From Pseudomonas fulva NBRC 16637 = DSM 17717 (GTDB taxonomy: Bacteria; Pseudomonadota; Gammaproteobacteria; Pseudomonadales; Pseudomonadaceae): a stretch of DNA of 64,000 nt. This document shows, piece by piece, positions 8,763 to 17,569 of the stretch. Under the pieces are notes generated by a model. It worked only from the letters and a program-made list of their open reading frames with translations. It did no database searches and was not told where the DNA came from. The stretch spans positions 1 to 64,000 of the forward strand of contig NZ_BBIQ01000011.1 in assembly GCF_000730565.1 (NCBI RefSeq), read 5' to 3'. Both the position numbers and the translations under genes were made by a program. Each line of letters starts with the position of its first letter. Positions within the stretch are counted from its first letter, which is position 1.

Positions 8763-9962
8763 CTATCGGGTTGCCGTCCATACCAGTACCTTGCTGGCGC
8801 AATTGTCTTCGGTTTCAAGGATTTCCAGGCGATAGCGGCCGATTTTCAGGCACACCGCACTCTCCGGGATGCTTTCCAACGCTTCGGTCACAAGGCCGTT
8901 GAGGGTCTTTGGTCCGCCATCGCACGGCAGGTGCCAACCCAAGCTACGGTTGATCTCCCGCAGCGAGGCCGTGCCGTCGATGACATAGGTACCGTCAGGC
9001 TGCTTGTGCACATGGGGATTGCCCAGGCTCTGGTCATCTTCGAACTCGCCGACGATTTCCTCGAGAATGTCTTCCAGGGTGACGATACCCAGTACTTCAC
9101 CGTACTCATCCACCACCACGCCCAGGCGCCGCTGCTGCTTGTGGAAATTGAGCAACTGCAGGTTCAAGGGCGTGCTTTCGGGCACGAAATAGGGCTCGTA
9201 GCACGCCTGGCGCAGTGCTTCGAGGGTCAGCTCGGCCTGCGGCAACAAGTGGCTGATCAGCTTGGTGTTGAGGATGGCTTCAACCTGGTTGATGTCGTTG
9301 TGATACACCGGCAGACGGGTGTGGCGGCTGACGATCAGTTGCTCGATGATGCGCGCGATCGGCTCGTCGAGGTTGATGCCATCGACCTCGTTGCGCGGCA
9401 CCAGAATGTCGTTGACGGTGATCTTGTCCAGCGACTGGATGCCGTCGAGCAAGCCCCGTCGTGGTGTTTCCGGGTGCTCGTCGTCCTCGAAGGCGTCGGC
9501 TTGCTCGGGGTGCAGGGCGACTGCGGCGGGCTGCTTGCGCAGTGGGCGCAGCAGCAGCTTGGCGCAGCCGTCGAGTACACCGGCCAGCGGTTGCAGCAGT
9601 ACCAGTGGCGGCTTGAGCAAGGCGCCCAGGCTGACGAAGACGTGCGGGTTGCGTCTGGCCAGGCGACGCGGCAGGTACTCGGCGAACACCAACAGAACGG
9701 CAGCGGCAGCAAGGCCTGCCTGCCACAGGCCATTGTCACCGCCTTGGCGCAGCCCGATCAGGCAGGCCAGCGCCAGCACCAGCCATTTGCCCAGGCTGGC
9801 GCCCAGGACCAGGGCAGGGCCCGAGAGCTTGGGTGGGCTGTCATTCTCGCCGCCCGACACCATCGTGTGCAGGCGTGCGGTCTCGATGGCGGTGAGCAGT
9901 GCAGACCACAGCAGGGCGATTGCCGAGGTGCCGAGAAGAGGTGCGTACGGCAGGATGTTCAT
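8763..9962 (-). CDS. CorC/CNNM-type protein (DUF21, CBS pair, CorC_HlyC domain)
   Basis: 399 residues. About four membrane helices form the DUF21 domain (1-170), followed by a CBS pair (about 190-310, starting at ILVPRNEVDGI) and a C-terminal CorC_HlyC transporter-associated domain. Proteins of this architecture are implicated in magnesium or cobalt efflux and stress resistance. The next minus-strand gene upstream (CcsA-like) ends 9 bases before this start, so the two probably form an operon. Confidence 0.88.
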   Translation of the reverse strand: MNILPYAPLLGTSAIALLWSALLTAIETARLHTMVSGGENDSPPKLSGPALVLGASLGKWLVLALACLIGLRQGGDNGLWQAGLAAAAVLLVFAEYLPRRLARRNPHVFVSLGALLKPPLVLLQPLAGVLDGCAKLLLRPLRKQPAAVALHPEQADAFEDDEHPETPRRGLLDGIQSLDKITVNDILVPRNEVDGINLDEPIARIIEQLIVSRHTRLPVYHNDINQVEAILNTKLISHLLPQAELTLEALRQACYEPYFVPESTPLNLQLLNFHKQQRRLGVVVDEYGEVLGIVTLEDILEEIVGEFEDDQSLGNPHVHKQPDGTYVIDGTASLREINRSLGWHLPCDGGPKTLNGLVTEALESIPESAVCLKIGRYRLEILETEDNCASKVLVWTATR

Positions 9963-9971
9963 GTAAGGCCG

Positions 9972-10781
9972 TCAGATGTGCAGGATGAATTCGCGAACCA
10001 GCTTGCTGCCGAAATAGGCCAGCATCAGCAGGCAGAAGCCTGCCAGGGTCCAGCGGATGGCCTTGTGGCCCCGCCAGCCCAGGCGGGTACGCCCCCACAA
10101 CAATACGCTGAACACAACCCAGGCCACGCAGGCCAGCAACGTCTTGTGCACCAGGTGCTGGGCGAACAGGTTGTCAAAGAACAACCAGCCGGACACCAGC
10201 GACAGGGACAGCAGGCACCAGCCTGCCCAGAGAAAGCCGAACAGCAGGCTTTCCATGGTTTGCAGTGGCGGGAAGTTTCGAATCAGGCCTGAGGGGTGCT
10301 TGTGCTTGAGTTGATGGTCCTGGACCAGCAACAGCAACGACTGGAACACGGCGATGGTGAACAGCCCGTAGGCCAGAATCGACAAGAGGATATGGGCAAG
10401 AATGCCCGGTTCCTCATCGATCAGCGGCACGGTCCCCGGCGGCGCGAATTGGGCCAGCAGCGCAGTGACCGCACCGAGCGGGAACAACAGCACCAGCAGG
10501 TTCTCCACCGGGATGCGCAGGCATGCCAGCAAGGTCAGGGCGATGACGGCCACGGCGATCAGGCTGGCGGCACTGAAGAAATCCAGGCTCAGGCCAAGCG
10601 GGGTGATCAGCTGGAAGAACAGCGCACCGCCCTGGGCGATCACGGCAATGGTGCCCAACAGACCGGGTAGCCGTTTGTCGATCTTGCGGCCCTTGGCCAG
10701 GGATGAGCCCTGGTAGATGGCCGCGACGATGTAGAGCGCAGCGGCAATCAGGTTGGGGATGAGGCTGGGAGAGGAGACCAT
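9972..10781 (-). CDS. CcsA/YpjD-like cytochrome c assembly family membrane protein
   Basis: 269 residues with eight or so hydrophobic segments and the HxxH/WxxW-poor core typical of the small CcsA-like (HemX/YpjD) inner-membrane proteins found next to ffh in gammaproteobacteria. The full heme-handling WWD motif is not obvious, so a role in cytochrome c maturation is an inference from the family name only. It lies divergently from ffh and upstream of the CorC/CNNM gene. Confidence 0.75.
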   Translation of the reverse strand: MVSSPSLIPNLIAAALYIVAAIYQGSSLAKGRKIDKRLPGLLGTIAVIAQGGALFFQLITPLGLSLDFFSAASLIAVAVIALTLLACLRIPVENLLVLLFPLGAVTALLAQFAPPGTVPLIDEEPGILAHILLSILAYGLFTIAVFQSLLLLVQDHQLKHKHPSGLIRNFPPLQTMESLLFGFLWAGWCLLSLSLVSGWLFFDNLFAQHLVHKTLLACVAWVVFSVLLWGRTRLGWRGHKAIRWTLAGFCLLMLAYFGSKLVREFILHI

Positions 10782-10942
10782 AAGTCCTGGTGGGCGAGCC
10801 TTAAAGAGACGGAGTTTGGCATAAACCGCGCCGCTCTAGGAAGACTGACGGGCGCGCAAGGCGGAGGCGGCGCAGGCACGGGGCAAACCCACGTCGCGAC
10901 TGGCGAGTGCCACTGAAGGTGTGCGCGGTCGCTTCACTTCGC

Positions 10943-10948
10943 TATAAT
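10943..10948 (+). promoter_or_regulatory. candidate -10 box of the ffh promoter
   Basis: A perfect TATAAT at 10943-10948, 85 bases before the ffh start, in the 251-base divergent region with the CcsA-like gene. The -35 (around 10920) is poor. Supported only by the hexamer and its position. Confidence 0.45.
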
Positions 10949-11032
10949 CGCCGCCTTGCTGTGCCTGGCGGGTGTGCATTTCCCCGCGGGCGCCTGACAA
11001 CCTCGGCTTTTACTGGGCCAGAAAGGATCATC

Positions 11033-12409
11033 ATGTTCGAAAACCTGACCGACCGCCTGTCACAGACGCTGCGCCATGTCACCGGCAAGGCCAAGCTGAC
11101 CGAAGACAACATCAAGGACACGCTGCGCGAAGTGCGCATGGCCCTGCTCGAGGCCGACGTTGCCCTGCCGGTGGTGAAGGATTTCGTCAACAGCGTGAAG
11201 GAACGTGCCGTCGGCACAGAAGTGTCGCGCAGCCTCACCCCAGGCCAGGCCTTCGTCAAGATCGTCCAGGCCGAACTCGAAAGCCTGATGGGGGCGGCCA
11301 ACGAGGACCTGGCGCTCAATGCCGCCCCGCCTGCCGTGGTGCTGATGGCCGGCCTGCAAGGTGCGGGCAAGACCACCACCGCCGGCAAGCTGGCGCGCTT
11401 CCTTAAAGAGCGCAAGAAAAAGAGCGTGATGGTGGTGTCTGCCGACGTCTATCGTCCCGCGGCTATCAAGCAGCTCGAGACCCTGGCCAACGACATCGGC
11501 GTCACCTTCTTCCCGTCCGACATCAGCCAGAAGCCGGTCGCCATCGCCGAAGCCGCCATTCGCGAAGCCAAGCTCAAGTTCATCGATGTGGTCATCGTCG
11601 ATACCGCAGGCCGTCTGCACATCGACGCCGACATGATGGACGAGATCAAGGCCCTGCACGCCGCGGTCAAGCCCATCGAAACGTTGTTCGTGGTCGATGC
11701 CATGACCGGCCAGGACGCCGCCAACACCGCCAAGGCGTTCGGGGAAGCCTTGCCGTTGACCGGCGTGGTGCTGACCAAGGTCGATGGTGATGCGCGTGGT
11801 GGTGCGGCGCTGTCGGTGCGCGCCATCACCGGCAAGCCGATCAAATTCATCGGCATGGGCGAGAAGAGCGAAGCGCTCGAGCCGTTCCACCCCGACCGGG
11901 TGGCCTCGCGCATCCTGGGCATGGGCGACGTGCTCAGCCTGATCGAGCAGGCCGAGCAGACCATCGACAAGGCCAAGGCCGACAAGCTGGCCAAGAAACT
12001 GAAGAAGGGCAAGGGCTTCGACCTTGAAGACTTCCGTGACCAGCTTCAGCAGATGAAGAACATGGGCGGCCTGGGCGGGCTGATGGACAAGCTGCCGAGC
12101 ATCGGCGGCGTCAACCTGTCGCAGATGGGCAATGCCCAGGGCGCTGCCGAGAAGCAGTTCAAGCAGATGGAGGCGATCATCAACTCCATGACGCCGGCCG
12201 AGCGCCGCGATCCCGACCTGATCAGCGGCTCGCGCAAGCGCCGCATTGCCCTAGGCTCCGGTACCCAGGTGCAGGACATCGGCCGGCTGATCAAGCAGCA
12301 CAAGCAGATGCAGAAGATGATGAAGAAGTTCTCCAGCAAAGGCGGCATGGCCAAGATGATGCGAGGGCTCGGCGGCATGCTGCCGGGCGGCGGCATGCCC
12401 AAGCTGTGA
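11033..12409 (+). CDS. ffh: signal recognition particle GTPase Ffh (SRP54)
   Basis: 458 residues. It has the N-terminal four-helix domain, the NG GTPase domain (G1 GLQGAGKTTTAGKLA, G3 DTAGRLHID, G4 TKVDGDARGG) and the methionine-rich M domain from about residue 330 (MKNMGGLGGLMDK, MQKMMKKF). Ffh binds 4.5S RNA and signal sequences and docks with FtsY to deliver membrane proteins. ATG 11033 starts at MFENLTDRL, the family N-terminus, preceded by GAAAGGA; the longer in-frame reading from 10907 adds unrelated sequence. Confidence 0.97.
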   Translation: MFENLTDRLSQTLRHVTGKAKLTEDNIKDTLREVRMALLEADVALPVVKDFVNSVKERAVGTEVSRSLTPGQAFVKIVQAELESLMGAANEDLALNAAPPAVVLMAGLQGAGKTTTAGKLARFLKERKKKSVMVVSADVYRPAAIKQLETLANDIGVTFFPSDISQKPVAIAEAAIREAKLKFIDVVIVDTAGRLHIDADMMDEIKALHAAVKPIETLFVVDAMTGQDAANTAKAFGEALPLTGVVLTKVDGDARGGAALSVRAITGKPIKFIGMGEKSEALEPFHPDRVASRILGMGDVLSLIEQAEQTIDKAKADKLAKKLKKGKGFDLEDFRDQLQQMKNMGGLGGLMDKLPSIGGVNLSQMGNAQGAAEKQFKQMEAIINSMTPAERRDPDLISGSRKRRIALGSGTQVQDIGRLIKQHKQMQKMMKKFSSKGGMAKMMRGLGGMLPGGGMPKL

Positions 12410-12533
12410 AGTTTTCGGGGCAGACCGTCTTCGTGCCGGCCCCTCACCCCGCGCAAGCGGGACAACGGTCGCGATTTTCGCGGCTTACGCAGCAAGTCTG
12501 GACGGTCGGGCAAGCTTCGACCGAAAAAGTCAT

Positions 12534-12563
12534 TTGCAAATGTCCGTGTATTCCTTGAGAATA
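12534..12563 (+). promoter_or_regulatory. candidate promoter of the rpsP-rimM-trmD-rplS operon
   Basis: TTGCAA (12534-12539) and AGAATA (12558-12563), 18 bases apart, lie about 85 bases ahead of rpsP. The -35 is good and the -10 is weak. The 239-base ffh-rpsP spacer otherwise shows no gene; short GC-rich inverted repeats near 12576-12590 may be part of the mRNA leader. Confidence 0.35.
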
Positions 12564-12648
12564 TGCGGCCTTTTGGGCACCCGTGTGCCTATTTGGCATT
12601 CAGATTTGCAGTACCAACTGCAGCACCGACTATAGGAACGATGTTCAC

Positions 12649-12900
12649 ATGGTAACCATTCGTCTGGCCCGTGGCGGCTCGAAAAAGCGCCCTTTCTACC
12701 ACCTGACCGTGACCAACTCGCGTAACGCCCGTGACGGCCGTTTCGTTGAGCGCGTAGGTTTCTTCAACCCGATCGCTGCTGGCGCCGAAGTCAAGCTGTC
12801 GGTCAACCAAGAGCGCGTCACCTACTGGCTGAGCCAGGGCGCACAGCCGTCTGAGCGTGTTGCTCAGCTGCTGAAGGACGCTGCCAAGGCTGCCGCCTGA
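12649..12900 (+). CDS. rpsP: 30S ribosomal protein S16
   Basis: 83 residues beginning [17 protein letters not shown], the S16 signature, with normal length. S16 binds 16S rRNA early in 30S assembly. The ATG at 12649 is preceded by AGGAACG. It is the first gene of the conserved rpsP-rimM-trmD-rplS operon; rimM begins 6 bases after its stop. Confidence 0.97.
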   Translation: MVTIRLARGGSKKRPFYHLTVTNSRNARDGRFVERVGFFNPIAAGAEVKLSVNQERVTYWLSQGAQPSERVAQLLKDAAKAAA

Positions 12901-12905
12901 GCAAT

Positions 12906-13442
12906 ATGAACGCGACGCCAGAAAAGGCTGACGACCTCATCGTCGTTGGCAAGATTTTTTCGGTTCACGGCGTTCGCGGCGAGGTGAAGGTGTATTCCTT
13001 TACCGATCCGATTGAAAACCTGTTGGATTATCCAAGCTGGACGCTTCGGCACGAAGGCAAGGTAAAGCAGGTCGAGCTGGTCAGCGGTCGTGGCTCCCAA
13101 AAGGGCCTGGTCGTGAAACTGAAAGGTCTCGAGGATCGTGACGAAGCCCGTCTTCTGAGCGGTTACGAAATCTGCATTGCGCGGAGCCTTTTGCCCAACC
13201 TGGCCGCCGATGAGTACTACTGGTACCAGTTGGTAGGTCTGAAGGTCATCAACCAGGACGAACACCTGTTCGGCAAGGTCGATCATCTGTTGGAGACCGG
13301 TGCGAACGATGTAATGGTGGTCAAGCCGTGTGCAGGCAGCCTGGATGATCGCGAGCGTTTGTTGCCCTATACGGCGCAATGCGTGCTCGATATCGACCTG
13401 GATGCAGGCGTGATGCGGGTTGAGTGGGACGCGGACTTCTAA
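12906..13442 (+). CDS. rimM: 16S rRNA processing/ribosome maturation factor RimM
   Basis: 178 residues. An N-terminal RimM barrel (VVGKIFSVHGVRGEVKVYS) is followed by a C-terminal PRC-like barrel (YYWYQLVGLKVINQD). RimM binds S19 and helps the 30S head mature. It sits between rpsP and trmD with spacings of 5 and 3 bases, the usual arrangement. Confidence 0.97.
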   Translation: MNATPEKADDLIVVGKIFSVHGVRGEVKVYSFTDPIENLLDYPSWTLRHEGKVKQVELVSGRGSQKGLVVKLKGLEDRDEARLLSGYEICIARSLLPNLAADEYYWYQLVGLKVINQDEHLFGKVDHLLETGANDVMVVKPCAGSLDDRERLLPYTAQCVLDIDLDAGVMRVEWDADF

Positions 13443-13445
13443 TCG

Positions 13446-14198
13446 ATGGGTAACCTTCGCGTAGACGTCATCACGTTGTTCCCCGAGATGTTTTCGGCCA
13501 TCACGGAGTACGGCATTACCAGCCGCGCGGTGAAACAGGGGTTGCTTCAGGTAACGTGCTGGAACCCGCGGGACTACACCACAGATCGTCACCATACGGT
13601 AGATGATCGGCCGTTTGGCGGTGGTCCTGGCATGGTGATGAAAATCAAGCCTCTGGAAGATGCCCTGGTCAACGCCAGGCAGGCAACCGGAGCTGCGGCG
13701 AAGGTGATCTATCTCTCGCCACAAGGCCGCAAGCTGACTCAGCAGGCGGTCAAAGGCCTGGCCGAACAGGAATCATTGATCCTGATCGCCGGTCGTTATG
13801 AAGGCATCGACGAGCGTTTCATTGAAGCTCATGTCGATGAGGAGTGGTCGATTGGCGACTATGTGCTTTCCGGTGGCGAGCTGCCGGCCATGGTACTGAT
13901 CGATGCGGTTACACGGCTGCTGCCCGGAGCTTTAGGGCATGTGGACTCGGCGGAAGAAGACTCTTTCACCGATGGTCTGCTTGATTGCCCGCACTACACC
14001 CGACCTGAGGTGTATGCGGATCAGCGTGTTCCCGACGTGTTGCTTAGTGGCAACCATGCACACATCCGGCGTTGGAGAATGAAGCAGTCCCTTGGTAGGA
14101 CCTTCGAACGACGCGCCGATCTTCTGGAAAGTCGCTCGCTTTCTGGAGAAGAGAAGAAGCTGCTCGAGGAATACCTCCACGAGCGGGACGATAGTTAA
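13446..14198 (+). CDS. trmD: tRNA (guanine-37-N1)-methyltransferase TrmD
   Basis: 250 residues of the SPOUT class. The SAM-binding trefoil knot segments are visible ([35 protein letters not shown]), along with the N-terminal [13 protein letters not shown]. It methylates G37 beside the anticodon, which prevents +1 frameshifting. The catalytic Asp follows in [12 protein letters not shown]. It begins 3 bases after rimM and precedes rplS by 41 bases. Confidence 0.97.
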   Translation: MGNLRVDVITLFPEMFSAITEYGITSRAVKQGLLQVTCWNPRDYTTDRHHTVDDRPFGGGPGMVMKIKPLEDALVNARQATGAAAKVIYLSPQGRKLTQQAVKGLAEQESLILIAGRYEGIDERFIEAHVDEEWSIGDYVLSGGELPAMVLIDAVTRLLPGALGHVDSAEEDSFTDGLLDCPHYTRPEVYADQRVPDVLLSGNHAHIRRWRMKQSLGRTFERRADLLESRSLSGEEKKLLEEYLHERDDS

Positions 14199-14239
14199 AC
14201 GTATCGATGGTGGATCACGATCCATCTTAGGAGCACAGC

Positions 14240-14590
14240 ATGACCAACAAGATCATCCAGCAGCTCGAAGCCGAGCAGATGAGCAAGGAAATCCCGACCT
14301 TCGCACCCGGCGACACCGTTGTCGTTCAAGTTAAAGTGAAGGAAGGTGAGCGTTCCCGTCTGCAGGCGTTCGAAGGCGTCGTTATCGCCAAGCGCAACCG
14401 TGGTCTGAACAGCGCCTTCACCGTGCGCAAGATCTCCAGCGGCGTTGGTGTAGAGCGTACCTTCCAGACCTTCAGCCCACAGATCGACAGCCTGGCCGTG
14501 AAACGTCGTGGTGACGTGCGTAAAGCCAAGCTGTACTACCTGCGCGATCTGTCCGGCAAAGCCGCTCGCATCAAGGAAAAACTGTCCTGA
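14240..14590 (+). CDS. rplS: 50S ribosomal protein L19
   Basis: 116 residues with the L19 core ([24 protein letters not shown]) and normal length. L19 sits at the 30S-50S interface. TTAGGAG lies 8-9 bases ahead of the ATG. It is the last gene of the operon, followed by a strong terminator. Confidence 0.97.
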   Translation: MTNKIIQQLEAEQMSKEIPTFAPGDTVVVQVKVKEGERSRLQAFEGVVIAKRNRGLNSAFTVRKISSGVGVERTFQTFSPQIDSLAVKRRGDVRKAKLYYLRDLSGKAARIKEKLS

Positions 14591-14630
14591 GTACAGTTTG
14601 CCCGGCGGCCCAGGTCGCCTAGCGAGAAAG

Positions 14631-14654
14631 AAGCAGCCTTCGGGCTGCTTTTTT
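14631..14654 (+). terminator. Rho-independent terminator after rplS
   Basis: AGCAGCC, loop TTCG, GGCTGCT, then six Ts. A classical stable UUCG-type hairpin, 40 bases after the rplS stop, closing the ribosomal operon. Confidence 0.9.
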
Positions 14655-14683
14655 GCGTTTTGAACTTCGTACAGGTGACAGCC

Positions 14684-15103
14684 ATGACCACCCGAGACCA
14701 GGAAATTCAGCGCCGCACCGAGCTTTCGGTCACCCGCGTGACCAAGGCGGTGTTCCCCAACACCACCAACCATCACAACACCTTGTTCGGTGGCACGGCC
14801 CTGGCGTGGATGGACGAAGTGTCCTTCATCGCGGCCACGCGTTTCTGCCGCTTGCCGTTGGTGACTGTTTCCACCGATCGCATCGACTTCAAGCACCCGA
14901 TCCCGGCGGGCTCAATCGTCGAGCTGGTGGGTACGGTGATCAAGGTAGGCAATACCAGCTTGCAGGTGCAGGTGGATGTCTTCGTCGAAAACATGTATCT
15001 CGATGGCCGGGAGCGGGCGATTCACGGCGTCTTCAGTTTCGTTGCCATCGACGAGGACAAGCGTCCGGTGCCGGTACTGCAGGAAATATCAAAACCTGCA
15101 TAG
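14684..15103 (+). CDS. acyl-CoA thioesterase (YciA-like hotdog fold)
   Basis: 139 residues forming a single hotdog domain. The conserved NTLFGGTALAWMDE loop holds the catalytic Asp, as in YciA/BFIT-type acyl-CoA thioesterases that hydrolyse acyl-CoA to free fatty acid and CoA. Chain-length preference cannot be read. ATG 14684 is preferred to a longer in-frame frame because of the ACAGGTGAC site ahead and the family N-terminus. It is a single gene followed by a long intergenic repeat. Confidence 0.88.
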   Translation: MTTRDQEIQRRTELSVTRVTKAVFPNTTNHHNTLFGGTALAWMDEVSFIAATRFCRLPLVTVSTDRIDFKHPIPAGSIVELVGTVIKVGNTSLQVQVDVFVENMYLDGRERAIHGVFSFVAIDEDKRPVPVLQEISKPA

Positions 15104-15691
15104 GCAAGGCGTCGCCGGAGCGCCGCTCCCGCACGAAATTCGACAGGCTTCTTGCCAGTGCCAGTGCCAGTGCCGTTGCTTTAGCTTTTGCTTCTAAGCG
15201 CGCGGTAGCCCAGGCACCGCAGATCGCGACTTCAGGAGGCCGAGCGCAGGGCTTGCGCAGGGAGGTGACAGGCATGGATGCCTGTCAAGCGCTGGGCCCC
15301 AGGATGGGGCCTGCAGCGCGGTCCTCCCGGGAGCAAGCCCGGAGCGAGGGAACCCCGGAGCGCAGCGTAGGGGCCGGATGACAGGAGCAGGCGGTTTTTG
15401 CTTACTTTTTGCCAAGACAAAAAGTGAGCCGCCGTAAGGGCGGAAGGGTGACTGTGCGCCCCCCTCGCCAATGAATACCAACTTGCCACATACGCCCAAG
15501 CTAAGGCGCCAAGGCCCCAAGGCGCTCAAACGTTCATACCGATTATTTAATCTCACCGCGCCCCCTTCGCCGCCGGTCCATAAAAACCCGCGAACCTCGA
15601 TAAGCACTGCAAGCCAGCCCACCCCAAATACAGACAACCCGCCAATCGCTATGAAACACTACCGCCCCCACAGCCGCAAATAGCCCCCAGC
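15104..15691 (+). repeat. intergenic region with a dispersed repeat element (copy 2), no gene
   Basis: 588 bases without a plausible gene. From about 15113 to 15480 it reads as a structured element: an AGTGCC tandem (about 15158-15175), a GC-rich part with GGGCCCCAGGATGGGGCC, a large hairpin (GGCGG + GCTTACTTTTTG near 15390-15412 against CAAAAAGTGAGCCGCC near 15417-15434), then GGTGACTGTGCGCC. Its end matches bases 1-36 of the window. The remaining 200 bases to xerD are C-rich and low in structure. No transposase or terminal repeats were seen. Confidence 0.7.
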
Positions 15692-16588
15692 ATGCCCGCC
15701 CTGGACCACCCGCTCATCGATCAATTCCTGGACGCCCTGTGGCTCGAAAAGGGATTGTCCGACAATACTCGCACCTCTTACCGCAGCGACCTCGCCCTGT
15801 TCAACGGCTGGCTACAAGCACACTCGGTCAACCTCCCCGATGCGGGCCGCGAACTGATTCTCGACCACCTGGCCTGGCGCCTGGACCAAGGCTACAAGCC
15901 GCGCTCGACCGCACGTTTCCTGTCCGGGCTACGCGGTTTCTTCCGCTACCTGCTGCGCGAAAAGCTCATCGCCATCGACCCGACGCTTCAGGTAGACATG
16001 CCACAACTGGGCAAACCGCTGCCCAAGTCGCTGTCCGAGGCCGATGTGGAAGCCTTGTTGCAAGCCCCGGAGCTTGGCGAGGCCATCGGCCAGCGCGACC
16101 GCGCCATGCTCGAAGTGCTGTATGCCTGCGGCCTGCGCGTCACCGAGCTGGTCAGCCTCACGCTCGATCAGGTCAATCTGCGCCAGGGCGTACTCAGGGT
16201 GATGGGCAAAGGCAGCAAGGAGCGGCTGGTGCCCATGGGCGAGGAGGCGGTGGTGTGGCTGGAGCGCTACCTGCGCCACGGCCGTGCCGAATTGCTCAAC
16301 GGCCGTCCCAGCGATGTGCTGTTCCCTAGCCTGCGCGGCGAGCAGATGACCCGGCAGACCTTCTGGCATCGCATCAAGCACCATGCCCAGATGGCGGGCA
16401 TCGACAAGGCCTTGTCGCCGCACACGCTGCGACACGCATTCGCCACGCACCTGCTCAACCACGGTGCGGACCTTCGCGTGGTGCAGCTGTTGCTGGGCCA
16501 CAGCGATTTGTCGACCACGCAGATCTACACCCACGTGGCCAAGGCACGGTTGCAGCAACTGCACGCCGAGCACCATCCACGCGGATGA
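15692..16588 (+). CDS. xerD: site-specific tyrosine recombinase XerD
   Basis: 298 residues, the usual XerD length. The N-terminal SAM-like core-binding domain (about 5-90) is followed by the catalytic domain with the full set Arg149, Lys173, His244, Arg247, His270 and nucleophile Tyr279 (HTLRHAF, LGHSDLSTTQIYTH). With XerC it resolves chromosome dimers at dif under FtsK control. It is followed by dsbC, as in other pseudomonads. XerD rather than XerC is inferred from that context and from the sequence. Confidence 0.94.
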   Translation: MPALDHPLIDQFLDALWLEKGLSDNTRTSYRSDLALFNGWLQAHSVNLPDAGRELILDHLAWRLDQGYKPRSTARFLSGLRGFFRYLLREKLIAIDPTLQVDMPQLGKPLPKSLSEADVEALLQAPELGEAIGQRDRAMLEVLYACGLRVTELVSLTLDQVNLRQGVLRVMGKGSKERLVPMGEEAVVWLERYLRHGRAELLNGRPSDVLFPSLRGEQMTRQTFWHRIKHHAQMAGIDKALSPHTLRHAFATHLLNHGADLRVVQLLLGHSDLSTTQIYTHVAKARLQQLHAEHHPRG

Positions 16589-16742
16589 ATGTTTTTCATG
16601 TTCGCCCAACCGGCAGTCTGCGGCGGCTTCAAGCCAGGCGTGATGTGGTAGGCTTGGGCGGTTAGCACCAAGGGCCGCCCAGTCACCTCGTCGTTTTACT
16701 CAGGTGACGCTCTGCGGCCCCTGTCCGCCCTCAGGAGTATCC

Positions 16743-17486
16743 ATGCGCGTGACCCCGTTTTTCGCCGCCGCCGCCTTGGCGCTGGCCAGCACCTTTGCCG
16801 TGGCTGCGGCGCCCGATACGCCAGTCGGCGCCGAGCAGGCCATTCGCAAGTCATTGCAGAACCTGTCCCTGGAAGTGCCTGTCGAGAGCGTGGCCAGCAG
16901 CCCGGTCAGCGGCCTGTACGAAGTCAAGCTGCAAGGCGGGCGTGTGCTGTACGCCAGCGCTGATGGCCAGTTCGTGATGCAGGGCTACCTGTTCCAGATC
17001 CAGGACGGCAAGCCCGTCAACCTGACCGAAAAAGCCGAGCGCCTGGGCATAGCCAAGCTCATCAATGGCATTCCGGCAGGTGAGATGGTGGTGTATCCGG
17101 CCAAGGGCGAAACCAAGTCCCATATCACCGTCTTCACCGACACCACGTGCCCGTACTGCCACAAGCTGCATGCCGAAGTGCCCGAACTCAACCGCCGCGG
17201 TATCGAAGTGCGTTACGTCGCCTTCCCGCGTCAGGGCCTGGGCTCGGCCGGCGACCAGCAATTGCAGGCGGTGTGGTGCTCCAGCGACCGTCGCAAAGCC
17301 ATGGACAAGATGGTCGAGGGTGATGAAATCAAGGCAGCCAAGTGCACCAACCCGGTCAGCAAGCAGTTCCAGCTGGGGCAGTCGATCGGCGTCAACGGTA
17401 CACCGGCCATCGTGCTCGAAAATGGCCAGGTGATTCCGGGTTACCAGCCTGCACCGCAGGTCGCCAAGCTGGCGCTTGCCAAGTAA
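16743..17486 (+). CDS. dsbC: periplasmic disulfide isomerase DsbC
   Basis: 247 residues. A signal peptide ends near AVAAA (residue 23), a dimerisation domain follows, and then a thioredoxin fold with the active site CPYC at Cys136-Cys139 (TDTTCPYCHKLH). The cis-Pro loop is NGTPAIV. DsbC shuffles wrong disulfides and is kept reduced by DsbD. ATG 16743 has CAGGAGT ahead; an upstream in-frame ATG at 16704 would break the signal peptide. Confidence 0.95.
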   Translation: MRVTPFFAAAALALASTFAVAAAPDTPVGAEQAIRKSLQNLSLEVPVESVASSPVSGLYEVKLQGGRVLYASADGQFVMQGYLFQIQDGKPVNLTEKAERLGIAKLINGIPAGEMVVYPAKGETKSHITVFTDTTCPYCHKLHAEVPELNRRGIEVRYVAFPRQGLGSAGDQQLQAVWCSSDRRKAMDKMVEGDEIKAAKCTNPVSKQFQLGQSIGVNGTPAIVLENGQVIPGYQPAPQVAKLALAK

Positions 17487-17569
17487 TACAGTTCTATACG
17501 CCGTCGTCATGGGGTGACGGCATGTTTCACGGTCGGCAAAGGTGTCGGCCGTTCAATGGGGAGTTCACA

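Noticed and set aside
10907..11032. Longer N-terminus for Ffh
   Set aside because: Extra 42 residues are unrelated to the SRP54 family and overlap the promoter TATAAT; the start at 11033 has a ribosome site.
15471..15683. 70-residue ORF before xerD
   Set aside because: Low-complexity, Pro/Ser/Thr-rich, no ribosome site, and it overlaps the repeat end.
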